A stretch of 64,000 nucleotides of DNA. It comes from Toxoplasma gondii ME49 (Eukaryota; Apicomplexa; Conoidasida; Eucoccidiorida; Sarcocystidae). This document shows, piece after piece, positions 1 through 12,478 of the stretch. A program made the translations under genes and the position numbers. The stretch is from assembly GCF_000006565.2 (NCBI RefSeq), contig NC_031476.1, forward strand, positions 1,326,458 to 1,390,457. Direction: 5' to 3'. The notes below the pieces were generated by a model that ran no database searches, was not told the DNA's origin, and was given only the letters and a program-made list of their open reading frames with translations. Position 1 is the stretch's first letter, and every line of letters starts with the position of its first letter.

Positions 1-309
1 CCAGCTCGCGGACCAGGCTGCGTGCGAGCGCCTCGGAGCGCACAGAGAAAGCCGACGCCGTCGTTCTCTTCTGCAGAAGAAAAGGAGATGACTGGGAGCG
101 AGCTGGATGTGTGGAGTGACGACGACGGATCTTTGCTTGAAGAGATGGCGCGAGTCTGCTCGCTGCAGCCGGGAGAGCGAAAGGCCTTCGCACTGCCGGC
201 TGGCGAAGCGGCGCGCCCCCAGCAGAGACCGAGAGCGGGGAGCGAAGAGTCGGTGTGGGCCGCGACCAGCCAGGCGACCTCCTTCGCAGAAGACCTGTTG
301 GAGTTTTGA
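1..309 (+). CDS. 3' end of an unidentified protein-coding gene (partial)
   Basis: The reading frame is open from the first base of the window and stops at 307-309, giving about 102 residues with no start codon visible. The C-terminus is acidic and then Ala/Gln/Ser-rich, with motifs such as SELDVWSDDDGSLLEEM and a final SFAEDLLEF. The acidic helix-like segment looks more like protein than chance translation of a GC-rich stretch. I do not recognise the family. It could be the last exon of a gene lying to the left. The alternative is a chance open frame, because 95-100 codon open frames are common in this genome. Confidence 0.4.
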   Translation, partial: PARGPGCVRAPRSAQRKPTPSFSSAEEKEMTGSELDVWSDDDGSLLEEMARVCSLQPGERKAFALPAGEAARPQQRPRAGSEESVWAATSQATSFAEDLLEF

Positions 310-1503
310 AGGCTGTCAGACAGCCAGGAGAGACGTTTCGCCGCGAGCCTCGCGAGGCCGCGACAGCAGCTTTTGAAAGGGCAGCAAGTCTTGGAGGTGA
401 GCGCCGACGCGTAAGCCGGCGAGTGTAGCTCCCCCCCGCCCTGCCGGAGAGACAGCCGCAGCTCTGGACCGAGAGCGCGGCTCGTGTGACTTCTCGGACT
501 CGGCAAGCGAATCGGAGACGTCTGCCTTGACAGAGTGAGCGGAGGTCCACTCCCGCCGAAAGGATACTTCGCAGGCCGTCTCTTCGATCCAGAACGACTC
601 TTCTGCAGCTGTCCCTCTGGGGTGCATTCTTCACACGATGGCGCATGCGGCAGAGCCGCTGGAGACAGCGAGGCGCGAGACGGAGACGCGGAAAAGCGGG
701 AGGGGGGAGCGGACGAGAAGAGAGCAAGAAGCCGTCTGCCTTCTGCTGGGGGCGAAGAAAACGGGCAGGTCGCCGTCCAGTGAGCGAGGAGAAGATCCTT
801 GAGGAAGAAGAGAGAGCGACGGAGAAGACAGTGGCAGCAGGGGAACAAGGCAGTTTTTGCTTGTAGAAGAAAGCTTCGTGACAGACACTGGAAACCAGTG
901 GGGAGACTGGGCGCTCCAGGCGCGGGTCTTCTCAAGAAGCAAAAGCATCTCTTCGCAACGAACAAACGCGCGAGTTTCTCTCCGGTCCTTTCGTCCACGC
1001 CTTGTTTAACAGCTTGGTTTCTCTGCCACAATCGACATCCACATCCATGCATGCACTCATACACACAAGGATGCATGCGCGCATGCGGACAGGTGTATCT
1101 GCGCGCATCTGCTCTGGCTACGCGCTCAAATGCGTTCCTTAGCGTGGACTTGCCGTTTTCTGCCGTCCGCTTGGCGTCTCGATTTTCAGCTGCATGCATG
1201 GTCGACTGTCTGCAGTCTCTGCGAGTCGCATTTGCCTTTGACGTTCTGTGGGTCCCAGCGAAAAAATCCCAGACAGCCTTCCTTTTCAAGCGACTTCCGC
1301 GCAAACTGATCAACGTGGAGAAACTCTCTTGACAGCTCTCTAGGCCTGCAGATGCATGCATGCATTCGCAGTTGTTTTGCATGTGTGTGACAGTGGGGCA
1401 TGGACTGCGGCAACGAACCGTCGCTTTTTTTCTGTCCTTTTGTTGACACAGCCATCCCACCGACACAGTTTATACACACACATACAAATACATATATATA
1501 CAC

Positions 1504-1534
<31 letters not shown>

Positions 1535-2960
1535 CGTGTATAAATATGAATGTCCAGGTACTGGTTCTGATGTAGGCTGCTGCACTAGAACGTCTGTCCT
1601 ATTTGATGCGCATGTAGCAAGGATCACCTCGGCGTTAAATACACTAGTTCTGAACAAGTCTGCGTCTCGGAACTTCGACGCATGCTTCTTGTGACGTACG
1701 TGTACATGTACGCTAATACATATATATACATATATTTATATATTTATATATATATATATATATATATCCAATTACGTCTGCACTTCGGTCTTGTCGTTGG
1801 TGTGGACTCCGTGGGCATGGAAAGGGAGGAAGCGAAGAGTGGAGCTGCGTTTAAGGCGTTTTTCCTGTTTTCGTCAATTAAGATCGCAAACGACGAAACA
1901 GCGCCGTCCCGGACAGGGGAGACTTGCGAATCGAGCCGTCAAGGTGACTGTCAAGTGCAGGAGAACTCTCTGGCAGAAATCGCGGGGAAGACGCTCGAAA
2001 GGAAACGACGCGAAGGCGAGCAGAGAGCGGAGAGGGACCTGACAACGGCTGACAAAAATCTAAATGGAACAAGGACGCGAGTCGATAATCGGACGAGACA
2101 CGACTCGAAAAACTGGCCGAAAACGAGCCGGCAAAATACAGTTGTGTAGACGTACGCCATGCGCACAGATAAAGGTCCTCTTTTGTCTCTGCGCGCAGTG
2201 CCTCTTGGAACGGCTCTCCCCCCTTTCCAGAGCCTCGTCCATCTTCAGCTTCTGCTTGTCATGGTTGAAAAACCGTCAGGAATTGTCTCTCTGTCTCGTC
2301 GTTCTCTTGCTTCCCTCCTCGTTGTCACACTCCCCTTCATCCTCGCGCCGCCGACGTCGGTAGAGGACGAAAAACAAACAAGAAGAGAGACGAGAACCAC
2401 AAGAGAAGAAAAGAAAACGTCGGGACTAGGCGAGAAGCGCGACGCGAAAAAAAGCGAGAGAGGACGAGGGACAGAAGAGCGAAGAGACGAGAGAAGTGCA
2501 AGGAAACAGAGAAACGACAAAAGGAGAACAGAGAGAGGAGACAACGACTGAGGACGCATGGAGAGCGAAGGGAGGAAGAAGCGAGACAGATGACGCGAGC
2601 AGGAAAGGAGAGAACCTGCAAAGTGCGAAGAGGCGACGGACGCCAAGGTCCAATTCGCGGTCTTTTTCAAAAGTTGAGGACGACGAAAAGCAAACAGACG
2701 CCTCAGTCGCTGAGTGGGTTTGAGTCTGCAACGCAAAGGTAAAAACAAGGCTGGAGTGGCGACTGCATTCGCTTCTGGACTCTCGAGGCAGCGTCTCTTG
2801 AGAAGACGCGTCAAAGAAGAAGACTGGGGAGAAAACCTTGAAGAAGGAAGCCGAACAGAGAGGACGAGAGGAAGAAGACGAGAGGAAGAAAACGAGAGGA
2901 AGAAAACGAGAGGAAGAAGACGAGAGGAAGAAGTCGAGAGGAAGGAAATGACAAAGAGCC
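310..2960. other. Intergenic/3' flank, with a purine-rich tract
   Basis: No convincing gene. The interval lies between the stop of the partial gene on the left and the stop of the EHD gene on the right, so it probably holds the 3' UTRs of both. Two (TA)n/(TACA)n microsatellites occur at about 1490-1545 and 1715-1768, with TGCATGCA words near 1193 and 1352. From about 2340 to 2950 the + strand is strongly purine-rich (repeated gaggaagaagacga-type units, densest at 2860-2945). Open frames here encode only Arg/Lys/Glu-rich or Ser/Leu-rich low-complexity peptides on opposite strands. Confidence 0.6.
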
Positions 2961-4514
2961 TCAGTGGGGGTCTGTGAAACCGACGCATCGCATGCTGAGT
3001 CCGCGATTTTGCTGCGTCGAGATTCGAGTCTCACCTCCGGTGATGCTGGAAGCGCCCGCCCAGTTGCCGAGAGTCCCAGCGCCGCCTGTGGTGCATCTGG
3101 AGATGCTGTCGAAGCGGAAGGCTCCCTGCATGCGTTCGTCGACCGGCGCATCGCGCGTTTTGTCTCGCAAGTCCGGGGAGGAGGTCGCGGCCTCGTGCAG
3201 GTCGTAGGAGGGGAGAAGCGCCTCTGGGAGGGACGCAGGCAACTCAAAGCCTTCCAGTTTCATCTCGATGAAGTGCCGCGCCAAGCCGTACTCGTACAAG
3301 TCCAAGTATCCATCACGCGTTAAGTCTGCCAAGTTCCATATCCTGAAGAGCACAGAAAGATGGCCAGCTCACTCTCAGCAAGGTCCTGGTGCAGACTCAC
3401 GGAGAGGTCGCACTGCAAGCGCAGATGCACCTCTTTTAGGCGCATCGATAAATGCGTCGTTCTGCGTCATCTGCATCCGACGATGGGTGTGAGTGGGCTG
3501 TCAGCTTGCAAGCTCAGAGCGAAATGACAGGACGCGGCGACCCAGAGCCAGGCACACAAGTCTTTCTCCGAACGGACTCAAGAAAATCTCTCGTCGACGG
3601 CTCTCGAAGCACGACAGAAAACCTTCACAGAAGGAAGCACTGCAGATGGCAGTGGCTCGTAAAAAAACTCATTCAATTCACACACATAATTCAATGTACA
3701 CTCACCGACGAAAAGACCGACATAAATGCATGATGCACAAGCGTATACACTTGTATACATCCACATATATATATATAAATATGTTACATCAGAGAGTTCC
3801 ACTTCTTTCTTGAACAGGTGAGAGACGAAGACGTTTCCTCACCGGTAAGGAAGAGCACAGATACATATATATATATATATATATATACAAACGCACTCAG
3901 TATAGAGATGAACATGCATAGGAACCTACACGCACATACACATCTGTATATATATGCATATATATATATATGCCTGTAAAGGCATGGCTTCTTCACTTCT
4001 TCGCTGATGTTTCTCACCGGTGGAGAACAGCGCTAGGAAGCTTGCTTTTGACGAGATCTGCCTTGGCCTGAGAGCCGTTGATGCGGCCGCAGTGGTCTGG
4101 ACCAAGCGCTTCGAAATCCTGAGAATATGGTCACAGCTAAAGGGCCAAAAAAATGAAGCCTCCTCTTCCTTCTCCAGGAGTTTCGGTCCCGGACCCTCAC
4201 GCCGGAGAAAACGTTTTTGCAGACGCCTCGATCGCATGCTCCACAGAGCGAAAAAGTCAAACTGCATGCAGGCTCGAGTCGGAATCCGACTTCCTTACAG
4301 TCCGGTAGCGTTCGACGTCGAGCGGCTGGTGGAGAAATTTGTCGATCATCCATGTGTTTCCTTCGTTCTTCGACTTAAGCGACAGAAATGGAGACGCCTT
4401 CGTCTCCACCACGCTCCCGTCGGACGGCTGAAGCGCCGCCTGCGCCTGCATGCAACGATGAAACAGTGTCACCAACCACCCCATCCAAAAATTGAAAGTC
4501 TACAGAAAACAACC

Positions 4515-4548
<34 letters not shown>

Positions 4549-7500
4549 TCGGTACAGGTGCATGTACATTCATACAGAACCGTTGTGCCTGTAAATGAAG
4601 AGACATTTCGATTTACATGCAGGCGAAGATGGTCTAAGATAGCCAAGCATGTATCAGCGTGCATTCTTATATTTATATATATATATATATATACATGTAT
4701 ATATATATATATATGCATACACATATGAATAGTTTTACACGAGAGAGCGTATGGTTGCAGCGGATGCGATGGAGAGAGAGACCTGCCACGGTGACTTGGA
4801 GAATCGCCAGCATGTTTTCACTGTTCTGCACAGACCTCTTCGGCGGGGATGAGCGCCATGAGTTGCGGAATCTGCGTCTTTATCATAAGATCCAGTGACT
4901 CGATGCGACGCGAGTCCAGCTTTGGAATTTTACTCCAGTCGAAGGCAGCCAGTTTCTCCTGCAGTCGAAAGCTCGGCACAAATGCTTCACGATTCGGTGC
5001 CCACTTGCGAAAAACCGAGTTTGCCGAGGCCGACTCGGAAAATCTTCTTCGCAAGACTCGCGGCAGCGCAGAGAAAGCAGACGCAGTTGTTGTCGACAGA
5101 TGCACACCGAATCGTACGCGTGAGCTGCTTCCTTCACCGAGCTAGTTTGCTATATGATGTATATATGTATATAAGTGTATTCCTTTCGAGAAGAAGTACA
5201 TCTCTGAAGGCAAAAGCCTTCTGTGGACCTGGTGGCTCGCGACGCGCGACTTCGTACCTGCATTAAAGGAATGGGCGGGAAGTCTCCGAGAGGAATGGAA
5301 TGGTCCGACGCGACTTGCTGGTAAACCTGTTGAAGCTGGTTGAGCAGCTGCTTCTTCTTGGCGTCCTTTCCCCACATTGGCAGTTGCTTCCGGAGGTTCG
5401 TCAGCAAATACGCATGCACCTGAAGGCGCATGGCAGGATCGCTTGACACTCAAACACTGTGCAAGTGCAGGGCTCAAAGCGATCTCAAGAAAGAACGACG
5501 CAGGAGAAGAAGAAAGAGCAGAGACGAGAGAAGAAGCGGGAGCAGAAGCGAGAGAAGAAGAGGGAGCAGAAGGCGATCAACGAACGAAGCGTCTGTGTCG
5601 TCCGGCTGAGACGCGACAGTCAGTTGAACGACAGGAGTGAGGACTTCGCGTTTTGGACTACCTTGGCAAGTCGCGCTCTCTTGATGAAGTCGTTGACCTT
5701 CCGGATGGCTGCATCCCGGGGCAAGCGCGCGATATCCGCATACAAGTCGTTCGCCTAATTAACGAAGAAAGAGAAAGCAAGTCGCCCACACAGCGTGGTG
5801 AGAGACCAGCAACGCCTTGGAGGGAAGACTGCGAATGCACGACGGTTCAGTCCGCAAGAGCAGTGCAGCGCGGCATCCACCCAGGAACGCCAGCTCAGGT
5901 TTTTTTTTCGTCGAGACACATGAGAAAAAGCAGACATAGTTTCAGGCGAGTCGGAACCTAAACTGGACGCCATATTGTTCGAGTTGCTGCGGTGAACTCG
6001 TCACTCGCCTCGGGCGCTAAGAGGAGAATCGAACGGATCCTTCTCAGGCAGAGCGAAAAAAACCGGAAATAAAAGAGTGAAGGAACACCGAGAAGCGAGA
6101 GAAACATGGCAAACGCTTCTGACGACGAACCAGCAGCGCGGCAGCTGTCGAGGCACCTCAGCCCACACCGGGGAGCGGAAAGCAGAAAGGCAAGGGCGCG
6201 TGAGTCGAAAATCTCGATACTCCAGAGAGACAGAGAGCACCGACGAGTGACGACTTCCGACGCCATGGGGGCCGGTGAGAAGAACGAAACGGCCGATGAG
6301 CACAGCAAGCATACGCTAGAACATGGAAAGGAGCGCTGTGCACCGAGTGAAACGGAGCGAGACTTACCTCTGCCTCGAAAAGCTTTCGATTTTCGTCGTT
6401 CTGCAGAGGATGATTCCAGAAAGAGCCGATATACACGCGCGCTACCTCGGGAGAGGGAATGACCTGGAGAAAGCAGTGAAGCAACGCATGCATCCAGTTG
6501 ATCTTTCTCTCTCATCTCCATCCCTCTCCGTCGGCAGGTGCGACGCCTGTTGTCTCGCCTCGCTGGGTGCTTCTACCTCCAGTGTTCCTGTCGCCTCCCT
6601 CTCGACCCGTTTCCAGCCTCCTGTCTCTGAGGGTCCCCGCTGTCTCTCTCGCTTTTCGTCCTGTCTCTCTCGCTTTTCGTCCTGTCTCTCTCTCTTCTCG
6701 TCCTGTCTCTCTCTCTTTTCGTCCTGTCTCTCTTTTCGCGGACATTCCTACCTTGCCGAGCGACCACATAAGGGCGCCGTAGACGCGCATCAGCTGCTGG
6801 TAGGAAACCATGTCTGCCTTGTTCAGAATGATTCGAATTTTCGTATCATTCCCGCGAAGCGCCTGAACGCAGTCGCAGCGGGCAGAGCCGTCGAGAGACC
6901 GAGCGAAGATTCCAGGGAAAAGACCAAAACGCAAAGGAACACCCAGACGCGGCATCCACACGGAACAACCGCGTCCTGGTCTCCTGCGCGAGGCCGTGCA
7001 GCCACAGAAAGATACCCTTTTCCGGTGCGACTCAGAGAGAAGAAGCGACCTCTTCCGTCGACAGCGACAGACGCGCTTACATGAGGACCGAACACAGTCG
7101 AGAAACCCACAGGCAAGGAAGCACAGGACGCACGGAGCTCTCCTACGCGAGAAAAAAACTTCGAGCTCGCCGAAACTCGGAAAATAACAGTCAACAAGAC
7201 AAAAAGCAGACTCTCTGCACAAACATACACATCGACATGTAGGTGTAAGAAAGAAACAGATACATACACAAAAATATACACATATACATATATATGTATA
7301 TATTTATGCATATACGTTAGTATGTATGTATATACATTAGTATGTATATATATATATACATATGTGTACATATGGCAACTCCACGTTTTTAGATGACGTT
7401 CCGTACGACCTTGGGGCGGCTGAGCCGACAGAGCGGCATTTTCCTCCAGATGCGACTTACGTGGATGCATCTGCGGAATTCGTCTGAGATGTCGAGTTTG

Positions 7501-9408
7501 TGGGCATCGAAAATCAACAGAATCAGGTCCACTCTTTCGGCGAACCACTGAATGACGCCCTCGAAATCGTAGCCGCGACTCGTCTGCTTGTTTCCACTCA
7601 AGACCCCCGGCGTATCGATCAGCGTGATTCCCTGCAATAAATAAAAAGACACAACGCTCCTTCACCAATCGCTCGACTCGCGGCTGGTCATCTCATCCCT
7701 AGCTCCACTTCTCCTCTACGCGACCTCTGCGTCCCCCCTGCTTCGCATTTTTCTGCCTCCGTTGCCTCTCTCTTGTCTTCTTCTCCCTGTCCATCTCCGT
7801 CTTGTTCACCCTCGTCTTTCCTCTCCTTCAAAGCGCAACTGCGTCCGCGTCGCTCGTAACTGCTTTGACCATTCTCAGGCGTTCTGCCTGTCGCGTGGAA
7901 CTACGCGGCGTACATTCAGAATGACGCAGGGCAACATGGAGCACTCGAAGCGGAGGAGAAAATTGTTTCCGAAATTCGAGAGCTGGCTGAAAGGCTTTGT
8001 GGGGTCGACGACGGCGGCGTTTCCAGGGACTACCTGCGCGATTCGAAATGCACAAAGTGCAGAATGCGAAACGTCACATCGCGCCTGGAGAGAAGAAGAA
8101 AGTCGCCATTCGACGTATCTCCTCCAGTGGCGCATCCCTCGCCTGAAGCGCGCTACTGCACACTCTGCAGCTCTAAGCCTTCTTCAGACAGAACGAAAGG
8201 CAATCCCTAAAATAGCGAGAACTCAGAAAAACCACCATCTAGTCGTCCTGCGCCTCCTCTCGCGTCGCCTTCCGCCTCGTTCTTCTTCTCCTCTATTCTC
8301 TCCCCTTCTTCTTCTTCTTTTCTTCTTCTTTTTCTTTTCTTCTTTTTCTTTTCTTCTTCTTTTTCTTTTCTTCTCTCGGATCTCCTCCTCACTCTGTTCT
8401 TCTTCGCTACTCTGCTCTTCTTTTCTGTCGGTTCCTCTCCTTGTCTCTGCTCTCTGTTTCCCTGCTCTTCTTCCGCTCTGCGTTCCGTTCGTCCCTCCGC
8501 CGCATGCTTTTCTTTCTCCCCCTTTACTTCTGCTTCTTCCTCCTCTGCGCTGGTGATCTCGCCTTCTTCGCGCTCGTCGCGCCCACCTGTTCAGTGTCGT
8601 TTTCCATCACCGCCACGAAGCGGTCTGTCGTCGGCTCCGGCCCAATGCGGAGGCCGGGGTACTCTCGCTCGAGCAGATGCTGAATGAACGTTGTCTGAAA
8701 ACAGAAACGGAGGCGACCGCAGCATCTGGGAAGGGCAGACGAGAATCGCGACATTTCTCTCTGTGCGCCGCCAGCAGAGACGCAGGAACGCCTGCCCTTC
8801 ACACTCAGACACTCGAAAAGAGAGAAGCTCCACAGAACAAAATGAAGAAGAAAACAGTCCCGCATCGCCCATACAGGCGGACGCGGATGACCGTATCACA
8901 CAAACGCGGGATCCAGGATCCTTCACAAAGCTTCCGTAGACATCGAGCCATGCGTAGGCACTGGCATCTGTATGTACACCTGTGTGAGTGGAGACAACTC
9001 CGCGTTCAGAAACTGGACGACTCAGACTGAGAGTCGAGAGCAGCGAAGGGCGGGAGGAGACATGGAGAGAGGAGGTTGAACTACGTTTTTCCAGGAACCG
9101 CAGTGACAAGTGAGTAGAAGGCGAACACAGACTTCTTGGGGAGACGAGAAACTGTCTGCGACCTCTGTCTCCTCGCTCAGGATTACCTTCCCCGTGCTGT
9201 ACTGGCCTATGAGCATGACCATCGGTTTCGCGGCGAAGTCTCCATCAGTGAGGAGGGGAGAGAAGAACTGGTGAAACTTGAAGTCTTGCTCGAGAGGGAG
9301 AAGCACCGAGCGATAAAGTTCCTGGAGCCCAGCCTTCACATTATGGTACACATTCACCTCTTGCGAGGACTTCCCACCATTCCCCCGCCCTCGCAGCCAG
9401 CGACTCAT
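2961..9408 (-). CDS. EHD: EH-domain-containing dynamin-like ATPase (EHD family)
   Basis: EHD proteins bind ATP, oligomerise on membranes and tubulate or cut endocytic/recycling membranes. Twelve exons join to 611 residues: 9408-9187, 8694-8587, 8033-7914, 7631-7461, 6862-6752, 6463-6368, 5754-5662, 5419-5258, 4958-4836, 4445-4299, 4118-4018, 3342-2961. Every intron is phase 0 except the last (phase 2). The protein shows the P-loop GQYSTGK (residues 68-74, then TTF), TTDRF, the switch motif IDTPGVLSG (155-163), NKAD (221-224), the helical domain with KKKQLL, and a C-terminal EH domain (about 452-530) with [14 protein letters not shown], whose EF loop runs from D491 to E502. The start chosen is ATG at 9408; an in-frame upstream codon is not ATG. 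Animal EHDs have about 535-545 residues; the excess is a roughly 49-residue linker exon and an unrelated tail of about 80 residues after the EH domain. The exon-9 donor (GAG|gtctgt) is weak. Family assignment is secure; individual borders in the linker are less so. Confidence 0.95.
3755..4726. repeat. AT microsatellites in the 3' introns of the EHD gene
   Basis: Short (TA)n and (TACA)n runs lie at about 3763-3782, 3862-3890, 3946-3972, 4516-4547 and 4670-4714. They sit between the EHD exons at 3342, 4018-4118, 4299-4445 and 4836, so they are intronic. Such runs recur through the window, mostly outside coding exons. Confidence 0.85.
6641..6738. repeat. Tandem pyrimidine-rich minisatellite in an EHD intron
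   Basis: About five imperfect copies of a roughly 19-base unit of the form cctgtctctctcnnttttcgt lie within the intron between the exons at 6752 and 6463. On the transcribed strand the tract is purine-rich. Confidence 0.85.
7258..7372. repeat. (TACA)n/(TA)n microsatellite in an EHD intron
   Basis: Alternating tacatatacatatata-type sequence with runs of tagtatgtatgta lies in the intron between the EHD exons ending at 7461 and starting at 6862. Confidence 0.85.
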
Positions 9409-12400
9409 CTTGAGCGAAGGAAACTCGACGACGCGAAGCAGGGGATGCACACGAAGGCCGGACGGACGCGGAGGCGAGACCGGAAAGAACAGATAAGCGA
9501 GAGGAGACGCCCAGACAGAGACAAGCGACAGAGGGGAGGTTCGGACAGCTCGGAAACGACCTGAGGCGACGACTCAGGAGACGAGAAGGAGAGGTGGAAA
9601 CAAGGTTCAGTGGTGCGAGGGAAGTGAACAGAAGAGACACAGAGAAAAGACGGGATCCAGGAAACGGAGAAAGAAGCAGCAAGAGAGGAGGAGGCGAACC
9701 GCGAAACGAATCTGCTTCTCTTGTGTACAGGAGGGAACGAAAGAGTTCACCGAACGAAAAAACTAAAACGGTGAGGGAAAGGGAGAGGGAGAGAGGGAGG
9801 GGGGAAGACGACCGCAGGGCCAGGAGGAAGGAGCAAGACGGTATCCGTCTGAAATCCCTTCGCCGCCTTGATTGTGGTGTCTCTATCTTCTGAGTTCGTC
9901 GTTCTCTTCGCGATGAGGCGAATCCGAACGAGAAGGCGGAGAGACACACAGGCCAGGGACTCTCCGTTCTTGTTCGGAGCTTCTCCACGTTCTCCTATCT
10001 GCTTGTTGCCAGACAGAACAGAAGAGAAGCTGCGACCCAGGCGTCCGGATGAACGGAGAAAGGAACAAGGAGGACTCCGGCAAGTGAGCAAAGAGGAAGC
10101 GCAGGAAGACCGGCGGTTATGAAAGACGCGGCAGGACTCGGAAACAGAGAGACGGGGGCGCGGCCCTAAAACAATGATGGAGGTCGGAGAGAGGGGAAAA
10201 AGGCAGGAAAACGGAGAGGAAAGTGAGAGAGCGAAACAAACAGAAGAGGAAAAAGCGAGGAGGGAAGACAGCGCAAGGGGAGGAGGGCGACAACACAGAA
10301 AGCCGGGGATACCGAGCGCAGATCTCGGCAATGTAACATGAAAAGACGAGAAGAAACTCGAAGGACTGCTCGTGAGAATTTCCTGCTTCAAAAAGGCAAA
10401 GCGAGGAGACAGAAGCTGGTGAAGCCGCGACAAGAAGGTACAGAACAGTGACCTGGCGCCTGCTGCGCGTCGGCAGTAAGTATAAGACGAAGAACAGAAC
10501 CAAATGCTTTTCTCGACGAGAAAAGAAAAGAGACTCTGTCCTCTCGAAAAACAAAAACGACCCAGCGGAACGAAGTAGTGCGTTGTGAGAAATGGACCGG
10601 CTGCGCGAAAATCGCAGCGAAGCAGGCACTGTGCCCCGAGAGTATTGGGATGAGCCTGACTAGACTTACGAAAAGGCTGAAAAGTAAAAAGAAAAGCGAC
10701 ACAGACTCTCCACGCCAGAGAGGTCTCTTTGTGTGGCTTCTTCAAATGGAGAGGAAAACAGAGAACGCGGCGCGTTTCGCTCCCCTGACGTTCCAGACTT
10801 TTCGCGGCCGTCAGCTAGTCCACATGTACACTTGGTTTTCAGGGAGCTTCCTGGTTCGAAAGTCGAGATTGCATGAAAGTTTGAGCTTTAGAACTCAGGC
10901 AACTCTCACAGAAAATGGTTGGTCTGACGACTTGCACTCTTAAAAGCGAAACGAAAAGCTCATGTCTGCGTGGACGCCGACGGCGTTGAGTGCGAAGAGT
11001 CTTGTTGGCCAAGAGTCACCCAAGTCGGCGGAACGGCGCCAGCTCTGCGCGCCGACGACAAGTTCCCTGTTGCTGGCTTTTCTGCAGAACTTCAGGAAAA
11101 AGTTTTTCGCGAAAAACTCGTGGAGCGAGGCGCTGCGGCCGAAACGGGCTCGAGAAAAAGTCTGGAAAAAGCGAACTGCCAGCGGCCGATCTTCGCCTCA
11201 GCAGTTTTGCGGATCGGCTTATACTCGGAGAATACCCAGGAAAAACGCAGTCACGGGAGACGCTGACGTTGCCAGTCTGGCCTCGTTTGCCTCTCGCGCC
11301 CTCCAGACACGAGAGAATTTCCGCAGGAGTTGAGACCCATGTGCGCGGGAAGGAGCACCTTGAATCTTGTGCGTTTCGCACTTTCTCGTCGGTTTTTTCC
11401 GTGCAGAATCGCGGAGCTTTTCCCCAGAAGCCCGGGCGCTGTGTTGCCATGCCTCACCGCGCTCGAGGCAGCGCCCCAGCTCTGTGCGTCCACCTGAACT
11501 GCCAAAAGAGCACCTCGAGAAGGCTCAATGCGGAAAAAAAGAGACTCAGTCTCTGACTAGCGGTGGGAATCGCCGCCTTTCTTTCGCCTCCCATGCGGAG
11601 CTTGTCGTCTGCCCTTTCTCTGCTTTTGCTCGGACCGCCGTGAAGAAGACACGCGCCGCAGCGCAACTCTGCAACGTCGTCGTCATCGTCCGCTTGACCC
11701 TTCCGCTGGAATTTCTTCGTTTTTTCCTGGGGAAAAGCGAACTCGTGCCTCTTCCTCGCTCTTCCCTCTCGCTCTCTCGAGGCTGTCTTCAACGAGCCGA
11801 CGAGAAACAAACGCCAAAAACCGCGTGGAGCAGCCAGATAGCCAGAGCCGAGAGCAGTCAGCGAAGCGCCACTCATGTGCCAAGACAGCTGCTTCCGCGG
11901 TTCTCCGTGTTTGTCGCGTTCCTTTTTTCTCGTCCAGAGTACGGAGACGGAGACTTTTTCCTTTCATGCTTTCCCGCGTTCCCCTCGCGCGGGAGACAGG
12001 AACGCTCTGAAGTCCCCGAGGCCTCCAACAAGTGACGGCGGAATCACCCGTGTATATATGGATTCGGCGACCTGGAAACTGGAGCTGTGTACACGCAGCG
12101 ACTCTTCTGGGTGTTCTCGACTTGTCGAAACATGTTTTTCTTTTTCTTTCCTGCTGTCTTGTCTCTTCCGACCTCGTCTTCGCCTCTTCTTTCAGTTTTG
12201 ACCCCTGGGCCTCTCCGCAAAATCTCCTCCATGTTTGCGTATCTGCGTATTTCCAAGTCGTTGCCGCGACTCACCTTGTGTTTTGTTTTCCTTCGTCTCT
12301 CTGTCCTTTTTGTCTCACTCGAACCTCAAGTATCTGCTGCTCACTCCTGGCGCCCACGCTGCCCTGAACAGGATCTGGCCTCCCGACCGTGTCTTCTTCG

Positions 12401-12478
12401 TCTCGACGTTGAACAACATCCTTCTCTTCCTCTTATTCCACCCGCCGTTAAGTATTTTTTCTCAGTCTCCCTTTCACA
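9409..12478. other. Divergent intergenic spacer, probable shared promoter region
   Basis: About 3.1 kb separates the EHD start (- strand) from the membrane-protein start (+ strand). No open frame here shows protein-like composition. The longest ones (for example 9747-10745 on the - strand) are Ser/Arg/Leu-rich and come from gaga/tctc-biased DNA. The spacer most likely contains two long 5' UTRs and promoters. I could not identify an initiator or any other core element with confidence. Confidence 0.55.

Noticed and set aside
2245..3247. Long Ser/Arg-rich frames on the - strand next to the EHD stop
   Set aside because: They come from the polypurine tract; the EHD frame ends cleanly at 2961 after the EH domain.
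9747..10745. 332-codon open frame on the - strand upstream of EHD
   Set aside because: Ser/Leu/Arg-biased translation of a gaga/tctc-rich spacer; the conserved EHD start lies downstream at 9408.
10962..11333. 123-codon + strand ATG frame in the divergent spacer
   Set aside because: No recognisable domain, no splice partner, and overlapping frames of similar quality on the same strand; more likely leader sequence.
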